DNA of 44,409 bases from Alphaproteobacteria bacterium (GCA_003241825.1 QBLX01000002.1:4532-48940), one strand, 5' to 3'; shown: positions 26,564-36,296, counted from the first letter of the stretch. A program made the numbers and translations. The notes: generated by a model not told the origin, from the sequence alone.

Positions 26564-27535
26564 TCAGTCTGCGGGCGGGCTGAACCGCAGACGGATATCG
26601 TTGGCGATCCGACGTCGCCCCGCGTGGCACACGTCCAGAACGCCGAAAGTCAGAAAGCCGTGGATGGTCTGCGCGCCGACATCCGAGGTGACCGGCACGC
26701 CTGACGCGCGCAACCGGTCGGCGTAGACCAGACCCTCATCCCGCAAGGGATCGAACGCGGGCACCAGGACGAATGCAGGTGCGAGGCCGGTCAGGTCTGC
26801 GGCATTGATCGGCGACACCCGCGGATGGTCTGCTGCACCGCCGCCCGAGGCCAGATACCAGGCGGCTGTCCCGTCGATGGCGTCGCGCGTCAGAAACAGG
26901 TCGCCATCGCCGAACGCGAGGCGCGACGGATAGGCGGCGTGCGGCCGGCTGGAATCGATGACCGGATAAAGCAGATACTGGGCGGCCAGGGGAGGTGAGT
27001 CCTCACGCACGACCTGTGCCACAACGGCGGCCAGATTACCGCCGGCGCTGTCGCCCATGACAGCCAGCTTTTCGGGATCGCAGCCCAGGGCAGAAGCGTG
27101 CCGCGCGGCCCACCGTGTCGCTGCCACGGCGTCTTCCAACCCGGCCGGAAAGCCATGCTCGGGGGCCAGCCGATAATCCACACTGATGAAGACCGCACCC
27201 GACAAACGGCACAGCGCCCGCATCAAGCCATCGTAGCAGTCCAGATCGCCGACCGCCCAGCCACCGCCATGGAAGAAGACGATCAGCGGCAGCGCGGCAT
27301 CGGATGAGCCTTCGGCGCGATACAGCCGGGCTGGTCGATCACCGTCGCCGCCGGCCACCGCTATCCCGGACACAGCAACACGCTCTTCATCGTCCGACCG
27401 ACCGGCAAAGGCTTTGAAAATTGCGACGGCCTGGGCGCGTGCCGCAACCGCGAGGTCCGGTGCTTTGCCCATGTCCATCGCGCGGGTCATGGCGTTGAGG
27501 TCCTCGAGCAGGGCCCGGGATTGAGGTTCCAGCAT
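26564..27535 (-). CDS. Alpha/beta hydrolase, HSL family
   Basis: 'VFFHGGGWAVGDLDCYD', 'VDYRLAPEHGFPAGLEDA', 'VMGDSAGGNLAA'; start at MLEPQSR. Confidence 0.88.
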   Translation of the reverse strand: MLEPQSRALLEDLNAMTRAMDMGKAPDLAVAARAQAVAIFKAFAGRSDDEERVAVSGIAVAGGDGDRPARLYRAEGSSDAALPLIVFFHGGGWAVGDLDCYDGLMRALCRLSGAVFISVDYRLAPEHGFPAGLEDAVAATRWAARHASALGCDPEKLAVMGDSAGGNLAAVVAQVVREDSPPLAAQYLLYPVIDSSRPHAAYPSRLAFGDGDLFLTRDAIDGTAAWYLASGGGAADHPRVSPINAADLTGLAPAFVLVPAFDPLRDEGLVYADRLRASGVPVTSDVGAQTIHGFLTFGVLDVCHAGRRRIANDIRLRFSPPAD

Positions 27536-27543
27536 GGCCCGGC

Positions 27544-29841
27544 TCAGTAGCGCCAGATCAGGCGCAGATCGTAGGTGCGCGGCGCGGCGTAGAAGCCCAG
27601 CTGGACGCCCGGGAAGTCGGCCAGATTGAAGCCCTGGACCCGCACCTCCTCGTCGGTCAGGTTTTGAACCCCGGCGCGGACCTCCCAAACCCCGTCGGTG
27701 GATCTGAGTGCGGCAAAGGCGCTGATCAGGGTGTAGGCGTCCTGTTGCAGGACCGGAGAGTCAGTGATCTCGGTGGCCACCGTGCTGCGATAGCCGGCGT
27801 CCCCGTGCAGGACCAGGCTGTAGCCATCGCTGAGCGGCTGTTCCCAGGTCACGGCCAGGCTGGCGTTGACCTCAGGACTGTTGACAAGGGCGCGGTCGCT
27901 GACGTCGGTGATTGTGCCGCCGACAAGGATGTCGAATTCGTCGTACTGCGCGTCCAGCAAGCCGAGCGAGGCGTTGATCGACAGCTGATCGGTGGGCCGT
28001 GCCGCCAGTTCGAACTCCAGACCCTGAATGGTCGCCGCTGCGGCGTTGGTGAACAGGCTGACGAAGACGCCGGTCACCGGGTCGGAACCGAAACTGGTGA
28101 CCTGGATATCGGTGTAGTCGTTGTAGAAGTAGGCCGCGTTGAAAGTCAGCCGACCGTCCAGACCAGTGATTTTGGCCCCCGCCTCATAGCTCCAGACGAA
28201 CTCGGGCCGGAACGGTTCGAAGCTGAAGTTATTGGTCGCCCGGCCATCGAAGCCGCCACTCTTGAACCCGCGCGACGCCGAACCGTAGAGCAGCACGTCC
28301 TTGTTGGGCGTGTAAGACACCGAGACTTTCGGGGTGAAGGCATCGAAATCAGCGTCGCCAGTGATCGGCGTCCCGGCGACGCCGCGTCCCGCCCGGAATG
28401 GCGGCGTGTTGCGGATCACCGATACCGCTGGATTGAAGAAGTTCTCGAATCGCCTGCCCGAGAACTTTTCCTCTTGTGTATAACGCAGGCCGCCACCGAT
28501 CGAGAGCCTGTCGGTCAGGTCGTAGGAGACGTCGGCGAACGCCGCCCACGACCGGGTCTCCTGACGGGTGTCGGCGAGGCTCGAGGTCTGGAAGCCGAAT
28601 GCGACCACAGGAAAGCCGAAGATGGTGGCTGCACCATTGTCGACGCCGGAGAAGGTCGTGTCCTCGTCACGGAAATAGTAGAGGCCCGCTGTCCCTGTGA
28701 GGCGACCCCCCGCGTCGTAGCTGGCGCGCAGTTCCTGGCTGAACTGGTTCTGATCCTGCAACACCAGGATATCGAGGATGGGCAGGGGCGCACCGTCGAC
28801 GTCCAGGTTCAGGTCAAAGGCCATTTCGCGGTAGGCTGTAATCGACTCGATCGTCACCGCATCCGAGGCCTCGTAACGCACGGTGACCGACGCGCCTAAG
28901 CCGGTCAGGTCCGACAGCCCGTTGGCGTTGACATTAACCCGATAGGGATCGGTCGCGGCCGGATAGGTCACCAAGGCGCCGTTGGTCAAAGCTCCGGTGA
29001 TAGCCGTCTCGCGTGCCGGACTGCGCGACGTGTCTGGTCGATCGCGTTTGGCGTCGACGCTGACCAGCACCTGCAACCGATCGGTGGGCGTCCAGTCCAG
29101 GGCGATACGACCTGCAAGGCTGTTCTGATCACCATCGTCCCGACCGTCGACGGCGTTCTCGGCATAGCCGTCGCGTCCGGAGTAGGCGAAGGCGACCTTG
29201 CCGTTCAGTACCCCGTCGATCAGCGGACCACCGATACGGCCGTTCAGGATGCGTGAAGCATAGTTGCCGATGCCGGCTTCGAGATAGGCGGCTGGCGTCG
29301 AGGACGGCGGCGAGGAAACGAACTTGACCGCACCGCCAATCGTGTTGCGGCCGTAGAGCGTGCCCTGCGGTCCCCTGAGGACCTCGATCCGGGCCACATC
29401 AAACAACTCCAGGAACGCGGCCTGCGAGCGGGCGATAAAGACATCGTCGACATAGATTCCCACGCCCGGATCGGCGAAGGCGAGCGAGTCGTTCTGACCG
29501 ACGCCGCGCAGGTAGACGACCGCGTTAGAGGCGTCGCCCTTGTCCAGATAGAGGTTCGGCACCGAATACTGGATGCCCGAAATGTCATCCGCCTGAAGGT
29601 CCGATAGCCGCTCCGCGCTGAATGCGGAGACGGCCACAGGAACATCCTGGAGCGATTCCGAACGACGACGCGCTGTGACCACGATCTCGTCCAGCCTCGT
29701 CGGCTCGGCCCGGGTCTCGGCGGCTTCCTGAGCGACTGCGGCGCTGGCCGTGGCCAGCGCCGCCAGCGAACCAGCGGCCAGCAACGCGGCCCGGCCACGG
29801 CACGCCGCCGCGCCAAGCAGATTCATGCCTCGGAAATGCAT
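27544..29841 (-). CDS. TonB-dependent receptor
   Basis: Signal peptide; TonB-box region/plug 'LDEIVVTARRRSESLQDVPVAVSAFSAERL...VLRGPQGTLYGRNTIGGAVKFVS'; C-terminal beta-barrel ending in aromatic 'LRLIWRY'. Confidence 0.93.
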   Translation of the reverse strand: MHFRGMNLLGAAACRGRAALLAAGSLAALATASAAVAQEAAETRAEPTRLDEIVVTARRRSESLQDVPVAVSAFSAERLSDLQADDISGIQYSVPNLYLDKGDASNAVVYLRGVGQNDSLAFADPGVGIYVDDVFIARSQAAFLELFDVARIEVLRGPQGTLYGRNTIGGAVKFVSSPPSSTPAAYLEAGIGNYASRILNGRIGGPLIDGVLNGKVAFAYSGRDGYAENAVDGRDDGDQNSLAGRIALDWTPTDRLQVLVSVDAKRDRPDTSRSPARETAITGALTNGALVTYPAATDPYRVNVNANGLSDLTGLGASVTVRYEASDAVTIESITAYREMAFDLNLDVDGAPLPILDILVLQDQNQFSQELRASYDAGGRLTGTAGLYYFRDEDTTFSGVDNGAATIFGFPVVAFGFQTSSLADTRQETRSWAAFADVSYDLTDRLSIGGGLRYTQEEKFSGRRFENFFNPAVSVIRNTPPFRAGRGVAGTPITGDADFDAFTPKVSVSYTPNKDVLLYGSASRGFKSGGFDGRATNNFSFEPFRPEFVWSYEAGAKITGLDGRLTFNAAYFYNDYTDIQVTSFGSDPVTGVFVSLFTNAAAATIQGLEFELAARPTDQLSINASLGLLDAQYDEFDILVGGTITDVSDRALVNSPEVNASLAVTWEQPLSDGYSLVLHGDAGYRSTVATEITDSPVLQQDAYTLISAFAALRSTDGVWEVRAGVQNLTDEEVRVQGFNLADFPGVQLGFYAAPRTYDLRLIWRY

Positions 29842-29916
29842 CGTCGGTCCCCGTCCCTGTCGATCCTGGTTCGCCGCTCTTCGGTCGGCGTTGGACCAAC
29901 ACTAGTTCCGTCGGCA

Positions 29917-29939
29917 CGAACCGGTCCACGACTGGTTCG
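29917..29939. promoter_or_regulatory. Near-perfect inverted repeat, candidate operator of the TonB receptor operon
   Basis: CGAACCGGT-CCACG-ACTGGTTCG between the araC-type gene and the TBDR start. Confidence 0.5.
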
Positions 29940-29940
29940 A

Positions 29941-30960
29941 TCAATCGATCAGGACATTTTCGCTCACGCGCGGGCTCCAGTTCGAAGGCGTGACGCCGTT
30001 CCAGGCCTTGAATGCACGGGAAAAACTGCGGCTGTCAGAAAAACCGAGCACTTGCGCCACATCGTCGGGGTGACGATGGCGATCCAGCATCTGTTTCGCC
30101 CGATCGTTCAGGCCGCGCGCGCGCAGGTCCCGGAACCGAACCCCGGCCAGGTGAAGTCGCCGCCTCAGCGTCGCCACGCTGACGCCCAACCGCAGGGCGG
30201 CGTCGGCCTGATCGTCAATCCCGGCGGCGATGGTATCCGACACCCTCTGGATGAAGTCGGTCGGATCGCCAGCCTGTTCGCGCTCCACGATCATGGCCTC
30301 GACCGCACCGTAAACGTCGACCCCCCGCCCGGACTTCTGTGTCAGGCACACCGGAACGGCTGCCGTTTCAAGGTCATACTCCAACGCGTAAACGCTTCCT
30401 CCGGTCCTGACCGGCACAATCCAGAACGACAGGAAGCCATCGGGCCCGGTCCGCCTGGGCCTCCGGGTCCGGACGGTTTTGAGCATGGGCGACAGGTCGC
30501 GTCCTGCAGCGAGGGACAGCATGGCGTGGAGAAAGATCAGCACCCCCTCAAGCGTGGCGTAGGCCGCCACTGAATCCGCTGGAAAGGCGTAGGGGAAGTC
30601 CCGGTCGTCGATCAGGTAGATCAGACGATCGCGGCGGCGCTCGACCCGATTGAAATGCCCGCCGTGCACCAGATTATAGGCCCGTGCGATCCGCGCCATG
30701 GCCTCATGGACGTCGCCGGCGTCAGCCAGGGTCTCAACCACGAAGTCGGTGGTGCCGACGGCCAGTGGACGCAGCGAGAGATGGCAGGTCTCGTCGCCGG
30801 CCTTGACTGACAGGCGTTGCAGCAGCCGGAAATGCTCGATCAATGGAAGTCGACTGGCCGGCGCGCTGAGTTCCAGCGTATCGGCGAAACGCCAGAGCGC
30901 GGCGACCTCGTCACCATCGATGGTCAACCGTTCCAGTCTGACACCCTCTGTCGGCTCCAT
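29941..30960 (-). CDS. AraC-family transcriptional regulator
   Basis: C-terminal HTH 'DAALRLGVSVATLRRRLHLAGVRFRDLRARGLNDRAKQML...VAQVLGFSDSRSFSRAFKAWNGVTPSNW'. Confidence 0.9.
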   Translation of the reverse strand: MEPTEGVRLERLTIDGDEVAALWRFADTLELSAPASRLPLIEHFRLLQRLSVKAGDETCHLSLRPLAVGTTDFVVETLADAGDVHEAMARIARAYNLVHGGHFNRVERRRDRLIYLIDDRDFPYAFPADSVAAYATLEGVLIFLHAMLSLAAGRDLSPMLKTVRTRRPRRTGPDGFLSFWIVPVRTGGSVYALEYDLETAAVPVCLTQKSGRGVDVYGAVEAMIVEREQAGDPTDFIQRVSDTIAAGIDDQADAALRLGVSVATLRRRLHLAGVRFRDLRARGLNDRAKQMLDRHRHPDDVAQVLGFSDSRSFSRAFKAWNGVTPSNWSPRVSENVLID

Positions 30961-31223
30961 TCCAACATGCTCTCAACTTCGGAGCCTGTATGCAATGGCC
31001 ACACGAGGTGCCTAAAAATGAAATGCGTGGGCCCAGTACAAAGCAACGTAGACAAGCAGGAAGCCTCAGTTGGCTCAGCCCTCGGCGTTCGGCGGTTGAT
31101 TGGTAACTCCCGACCCAGAAGCGGGCTTCGCTAACCACCGCCTTGAGTCAGGAACGGCGGTTGCCAGTGGACGTCCGAGAAGCGCCAACACCTGCCTTAC
31201 CCAGCTTGGCTTTGTCCACCGGG

Positions 31224-32555
31224 TCAAGCAAGGCGTCCACGCGCCGCCGAGGGAAGTGCGATTTCGCGCCGCATCGCCGCGTGAATTCGTCGGGTGGAGT
31301 CCTCTGATACTCCGGCCTGTTCGGCGAAGGTCGGCCAGGCCTCGACCTGATCGTGGATGGCGCGGATCATCGCCTCCGCCTTTTTTGCCTTGAAGCCGCA
31401 AAAGGCGCCGAAGGCGAGGAGATCCGCTAGGTCAAAGGCGTCGCGTCTGCCGTTCAGGCTCATCTGGTGCTGGCTGGTCCAGGGCCCGGACGGATTGTAG
31501 GCGTAGCTGACATCAAAGGCTGGCGAGAGCCGCCACTCGCCCTTTCGGTTCATGAGGAAGGCAATATTCTTGACGTGATCGTCCTGGTTGCGGACGAGGA
31601 TGTTGAAGACCGCACGCCGGAACTGCTGCTCGATATCGTAAGCGGGCAGATCCAGAAGACGGATGGTCTCGACCGCCTGTTCGTAGCTGTAGGCCCCGGC
31701 GGCGTTGAAATCATAGTGGCGGAGCGCAGCCAAGGACTGCATGTGCAGCTTCTGACCCGAAGCGGAGCGGTCGAACCGCCGTGTCATGAAATGAGACCGC
31801 CCGCCCTCGCGGTGGATGCGACACTCGCTCATGTCGATGCCTGCCGCGACCGCCAAGAGATGAAAGCCGTATTCGATCAGGCCGAATCCCTGAGGATCGG
31901 CAAGCTCCTTGTCGCGATTGTTGCTGACCCCATCGAACTTCATCAGCCAGTAGGAGAAGCCCTCCCCGGCTTTGACTTGCCCGGATCGAAACTCGCCGGT
32001 CTCGGCGTTCCAGGCCAGGATCGCCTTGGCGCGCGCGCCGCCCGCTGAGGTGCCGACACGAAGGATTTCCTCGAGCGTCTCTCGGTCGTCTTCCCCGGAC
32101 AGTGCGCCCTTGAGCTCCAGGCGGTTGTTCAGGACCTGGTTGGCGAGATCGACGAGGGCGTCAATCTGGAGACGTCGAGATCGACGCGCCGCCTTGAGCA
32201 AGGTGGGATGAAACTCGAGGGCACCCATGCCGCGGGTGCCGATGTAGCAGAGGCGCTCGACCGGATTAAAACTCCCTGCCGGGCGTCCCTGCCCTGCCAG
32301 CCAAGCGTCGATGAGGGCGTTGCCGAACTTGTCCGGCAGGGAGTCGGCCAAGAGGCCGGGAAGACCTTTGAACCCGTCTTTGGGCAGGCCAAGAAACTCA
32401 TAGGGCATCGTTTCGAGGGGCATGACGATCGGGGACAGCTGAATACCGCTATCCACGAAGTCCGGAGCGTACTGGAAGACGCCGAGCGCGCGGTCCTCAA
32501 CCCAGCTGACCGCGCCGATGTCCTTTCCCCATAGCCGGACGGTGGCGTCGGTCAT
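31224..32555 (-). CDS. hipA: HipA-family serine/threonine kinase toxin
   Basis: 'LPGLLADSLPDKFGNALIDAWLA', 'SGGARAKA', 'FMTRRFDR', 'RNQDDHVKNIAFLMNRKGEWRLSPAFDVSYAYNP'. Confidence 0.9.
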   Translation of the reverse strand: MTDATVRLWGKDIGAVSWVEDRALGVFQYAPDFVDSGIQLSPIVMPLETMPYEFLGLPKDGFKGLPGLLADSLPDKFGNALIDAWLAGQGRPAGSFNPVERLCYIGTRGMGALEFHPTLLKAARRSRRLQIDALVDLANQVLNNRLELKGALSGEDDRETLEEILRVGTSAGGARAKAILAWNAETGEFRSGQVKAGEGFSYWLMKFDGVSNNRDKELADPQGFGLIEYGFHLLAVAAGIDMSECRIHREGGRSHFMTRRFDRSASGQKLHMQSLAALRHYDFNAAGAYSYEQAVETIRLLDLPAYDIEQQFRRAVFNILVRNQDDHVKNIAFLMNRKGEWRLSPAFDVSYAYNPSGPWTSQHQMSLNGRRDAFDLADLLAFGAFCGFKAKKAEAMIRAIHDQVEAWPTFAEQAGVSEDSTRRIHAAMRREIALPSAARGRLA

Positions 32556-32908
32556 TCGCTGTCGTCCTCACCCCACGCCCAAGCCGACGCCGGGCCGGTG
32601 ACGCGTCGTCCACTAGCGCGCTGGCGCTCCTGACCGGACAGTTTAACCCGGTCCAGCGGGCGAATGTTCGGATCCGGCAGGAAGGTCTCCAAATGGCTGT
32701 CGAGCCGAAGCGCTCTGAGAACGCTCAGGAAGGTATCGAGCGAAGCGTTCTCCCCCGATTCCAGCCGTTTGACGGTGCGGAGAGATGTTCCGGCGTTCTC
32801 CGCGAGCTGAGCCTGGGTCATATTGCGGCTGAGACGGATGTGTCCAAGCCGAGCTCCCAGCGCTTCAGCCAGTGTTTGTGTGAGCTTGTCTCGGACAGGA
32901 GGGGTCAC
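32552..32908 (-). CDS. hipB: HipB-like XRE antitoxin
   Basis: HTH 'LGHIRLSRNMTQAQLAENAGTSLRTVKRLESGENASLDTFLSVLRAL'; 4-nt overlap with hipA. Confidence 0.87.
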   Translation of the reverse strand: MTPPVRDKLTQTLAEALGARLGHIRLSRNMTQAQLAENAGTSLRTVKRLESGENASLDTFLSVLRALRLDSHLETFLPDPNIRPLDRVKLSGQERQRASGRRVTGPASAWAWGEDDSE

Positions 32909-32927
32909 ATTCGGCCCTTTGAGGCTT

Positions 32928-32952
32928 GTATACGCAATAACGGGTCATATAC
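32928..32952. promoter_or_regulatory. Candidate HipB operator
   Basis: GTATAC-N13-ATATAC inverted half-sites directly upstream of hipB. Confidence 0.5.
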
Positions 32953-32987
32953 GACCCCTTCTAACCGGTCCATGAAAAACTCGATAG

Positions 32988-33045
32988 GGTGCCACTTTTG
33001 GCCCGTTGTGGCGCTGAAATGTCGCAAGGGGCCAAAGTTGACACC
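32988..33045. repeat. Inverted repeat (17-bp arms, 3 mismatches) abutting the integrase stop
   Basis: ggtgccacttttggccc (32988-33004) versus gggccaaagttgacacc (33029-33045). Confidence 0.5.
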
Positions 33046-34284
33046 TTAACGATCATACGGAAATTTGCTCAGACAGTATGTAGACCAGGCTTCAAGCACA
33101 GCCTTTCGTTTCTTCAAGGCATCGCTGCGCCTGTAGGCCCGCTCCGTTTCGTCGCCGACCGCATGCGATAGACACTCCTCGATCACCTCGCGCGCGAACT
33201 CGGTTTCGTCGCCGGCCCAATCCCGGAAGGTGGATCGCATACCGTGGGGCGTCCAGGGCGGCGCCAGATCTCGCAGGAGCATATCCATCGCCATGTTCGA
33301 CATGACCCCGCCCTTCTGGGCCGGAAAGACGAGATCGTTCGGCCGGACGGGATCAGGACGAACCTTGGACAGCACGGCAAGCGCCCCGGTCGACAGGGGC
33401 TGGCGAAACGGCCGCTCCTTCATCCGGCTGGCATCCAAGTCCCAGATGTCGCCACTGACTTCACGCCAGGTGGCTTCCAGCGTCATCGTCTCTCGCGCGA
33501 CCGTCAGAATGGTGAACTCGAGCGCCCGCGCGGATATCCCCTTGCTGGCTGCGAGCTTGATCATGAAGTCGGGCACGTCCTCATAGGGCATGGCCGGCAT
33601 GTGCCCCCGTTGAAGCTTGGGACGCGGCGGCAACAAGTGAATCAGGTTGCCCTTCCACAGGGCCGGGTTTTCGCCACTGCGTAGTTTGCGAACCCGTGCA
33701 TAGTCCAGGACCCGCTCCAGGCGCTCGCGCAGCTTTCCAGCCGACTCGGCCTTGGTCATCCACAGCGGCTCCAGAACCAGGATGACGTCGTCCACACCGA
33801 TCTCGCGAACCGGCCGATGCTGAATCGCCGCAGCGTGTTTCTCAATGGACCGCATCCAGCCCGCCTTGGTCTTGCGGCCGCGCCAGCCCCCCTCCTGGGC
33901 GCGCACATAGTCGTTCCAACACTCCAGCAGCGTGGGTTCAGCGTTCGCTGCAGTGGCGGTGGCCACCGAACCGACATCGGCCGCACCGGGAACCACGACA
34001 TCAGCCTTGGTTACCCGAACACGCCGACCGGCGAGCGGATCAGCCCCCTTGGCCAGACCGCGCTTCGCGTCATCACGCACCAGCCTCGCTTCGGCAAGAT
34101 TCAGATCATGGAACGAGCCCAGCCCCATCTCGCGACGACGGCCCTCAATGCTGTAGCGATAGATCCAGCTCCGCGAGCCGCCCTGCGTGACCTGAAGATA
34201 CAGACCGCCCCCGTCCGCGTGATATCCCGGTTCCTTGAGGCCGCGAACGGCGCGATCGGTGAGCTTGTTTACGCTGACAGGCAT
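33046..34284 (-). CDS. int: Tyrosine recombinase / P4-type integrase (DUF4102 N-terminus)
   Basis: 'LTDRAVRGLKEPGYHADGGGLYLQVTQGGSRSWIYRYSIEGRRREMGLGSF'; 'WTPHGMRSTFRDWAGDETEFAREVIEECLSHAVGDETERAYRRSDALKKR'. Confidence 0.93.
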   Translation of the reverse strand: MPVSVNKLTDRAVRGLKEPGYHADGGGLYLQVTQGGSRSWIYRYSIEGRRREMGLGSFHDLNLAEARLVRDDAKRGLAKGADPLAGRRVRVTKADVVVPGAADVGSVATATAANAEPTLLECWNDYVRAQEGGWRGRKTKAGWMRSIEKHAAAIQHRPVREIGVDDVILVLEPLWMTKAESAGKLRERLERVLDYARVRKLRSGENPALWKGNLIHLLPPRPKLQRGHMPAMPYEDVPDFMIKLAASKGISARALEFTILTVARETMTLEATWREVSGDIWDLDASRMKERPFRQPLSTGALAVLSKVRPDPVRPNDLVFPAQKGGVMSNMAMDMLLRDLAPPWTPHGMRSTFRDWAGDETEFAREVIEECLSHAVGDETERAYRRSDALKKRKAVLEAWSTYCLSKFPYDR

Positions 34285-34349
34285 ACTGAGAAACGACCCA
34301 AAAAGGTTCGGATCCTTATACCCGCGAACAGGTCGAAAAACTAGCCGCT

Positions 34350-34374
34350 ACCCACCAGGCTACCCACCAGGCAA
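34350..34374. repeat. Tandem 12-bp direct repeat upstream of the integrase
   Basis: gctacccaccag gctacccaccag gc. Confidence 0.55.
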
Positions 34375-34601
34375 ACAGAGACTTGGTGAAACGCCTCGAA
34401 ACGCTCTGAGACAGAATGCCTCAATAACACGTTGTTTTACTTCGCTTACTTGAACGTGATCGACGCCGCGTGAAAAACGCCGAAAACGCTGGAAAGCTCC
34501 TACCCGCGGAGCCACTCGGGGATTTCAGCGATCCAATGTAACGAGGTAGCCGTACAATGCGTACGACAGGCTGCTGATCGCATGAAACCAATCCTGCCGA
34601 C

Positions 34602-35598
34602 ATGAGCGCCCCCACTCCTGCCCTGACGGACCCTTTCGGTCGCGTCATCGACTATGTGCGGGTGTCGGTCACGGACCGATGTGACCTGCGCTGCACCTAC
34701 TGCATGGCCGAACGCCAGACGTTCCTGCCCCGCGACGAACTGCTGACGATCGAGGAACTCGACAGACTCTGTTCGACCTTCATCGACCTCGGCACCCGGC
34801 GGCTCCGGCTGACAGGGGGAGAGCCGCTCCTGCGCAGGGGCTTTCTGGATCTGGTGGCCGGTCTGTCACGGCACCTCGACAGCGGCCGACTGCGCGAACG
34901 GGACCCGGCTCGCCGCCCATGCCGACGCTCTTGCCCGGTATGGCGTGAAACGCATCAATGTCTCGATCGATAGTCTGGACCCGGACACCTATCGACGGAT
35001 CACGCGAGGCGGTGACCTTGGCGCAGTGTTGAACGGGTTGGAAGCCGCTCAGGCGGCCGGGCTGAAGGTCAAGATCAATACCGTGGCGCTGAAGGGCGAC
35101 AATGCCGGGGCGCTGCCGGACATGGTCGCCTGGGCCCACGCCCGCGGTATGGAAATCACCCTGATCGAGACCATGCCTCTGGGGCAGATCGAAGCGGATC
35201 GGACGGATCAGTTCCTGCCTCTGTCGACGGTCAGGGCTGGTCTTGAAGCCCGCTGGACCCTGGTGCCCTCCTCCAGACGTACAGGCGGGCCGGCACGTTA
35301 TGTCACCGTCGAGGAAACAGGCGGGACCCTGGGGTTCATCACGCCCCTGACCCATGGCTTCTGCGAGACCTGCAACCGGGTCCGTGTGACCTGCACAGGG
35401 ACCCTGTTCCTGTGTCTGGGTCAGGAGGACCAGGCGGACCTCCGAACAGTGCTGCGCGCCAATCCTGACGATGACAGCCCACTCCGCGACGCCATCCGGG
35501 AGGCGATCGCCCGCAAACCGGGCAGCCATGACTTCACCCTCCCCGTCAGGGGGGCACGGCCCGCCGTCCCGCGCCCCATGTCGATGACGGGGGGCTGA
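34602..35598 (+). pseudogene. moaA: GTP 3',8-cyclase MoaA, frameshifted by a small internal deletion near 34896
   Basis: N-part '[31 protein letters not shown]...[14 protein letters not shown]' in frame 0; C-part '[36 protein letters not shown]...[21 protein letters not shown]' in frame 1. Confidence 0.85.
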
Positions 35599-35837
35599 TG
35601 GCCCGCGTGCTGATGTTTGGAGCGCTGCAGGACCTGGCCGGCTGGCGTGTCAGGGAGATCGAGACGGACAGCCTGTCGTCCCTCAGGCTCGTCCTCTCGG
35701 GCGAGAACCCCGTACTTGGGGATCGCCTGTCCGGACCAGGTGTGTTTGCGGTGGTGAACCAGACCATGGCCAGAAGCGATGTCGGCCTGGCCCCTGACGA
35801 CGAGGTTGCCTTCGTCCCGCCCGTAAGCGGGGGCTGA
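35598..35837 (+). CDS. moaD: Molybdopterin synthase small subunit MoaD
   Basis: ThiS-like, ends ...FVPPVSGG; position between moaA and moaE. Confidence 0.87.
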   Translation: MARVLMFGALQDLAGWRVREIETDSLSSLRLVLSGENPVLGDRLSGPGVFAVVNQTMARSDVGLAPDDEVAFVPPVSGG

Positions 35838-35840
35838 GCC

Positions 35841-36296
35841 GTGGTCCGGCTGGAAAGCACGCCAATAGACCCCGGCTTGCTGCTGGCTGGCTTCATGCTT
35901 GACCGCACCGACGTCGGGGCAATCGTCAGCTTCACAGGACTGACGCGGGAGACCACAGCAGGTCAGGCGGTGGCGCGCCTGACACTGGATGCCTATCCGG
36001 GCTGGACCGAAAAGGTCATGGCGGAACTGGAGGCCGAGACTTGCGCCCGGTTCAAGATCCTCGATGTGCTGGCCGTTCATCGCTGGGGCGTGGTCGAGGT
36101 CGGGCAGCCGATCGTCTTCGTCGCTGTCGCCGCAGCCCATCGCCGTGCAGCCTTCGAGGCAGCCGATTTCCTGATGGACCAGTTGAAGACACGGGCTCCC
36201 TTCTGGAAGAAGGAGGATGGACCGGACGGTGCCCGCTGGATCGAGGCGCGTCCAGACGACCACACCGACGCCGCGCGATGGACAAAGCCCGAATGA
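35841..36296 (+). CDS. moaE: Molybdopterin synthase catalytic subunit MoaE
   Basis: 'VGAIVSFTGLTRE', 'VHRWGVVEVGQPIVFVAVAAAHRRAAFEAADFLMDQLKTRAPFWKKE'; GTG start. Confidence 0.92.
   Translation: MVRLESTPIDPGLLLAGFMLDRTDVGAIVSFTGLTRETTAGQAVARLTLDAYPGWTEKVMAELEAETCARFKILDVLAVHRWGVVEVGQPIVFVAVAAAHRRAAFEAADFLMDQLKTRAPFWKKEDGPDGARWIEARPDDHTDAARWTKPE

Noticed and set aside
27664-28899. 411-aa plus-strand ORF inside the TonB receptor
   Set aside because: Antisense to a strongly supported receptor; no domain seen
34285-34601. tRNA gene as integrase attachment site
   Set aside because: Segments such as ccgagtggctccgcggg look superficially tRNA-like, but no T-arm or acceptor pairing was found
34421-34648. 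75-aa minus-strand ORF before moaA
   Set aside because: No family resemblance and overlaps the moaA start
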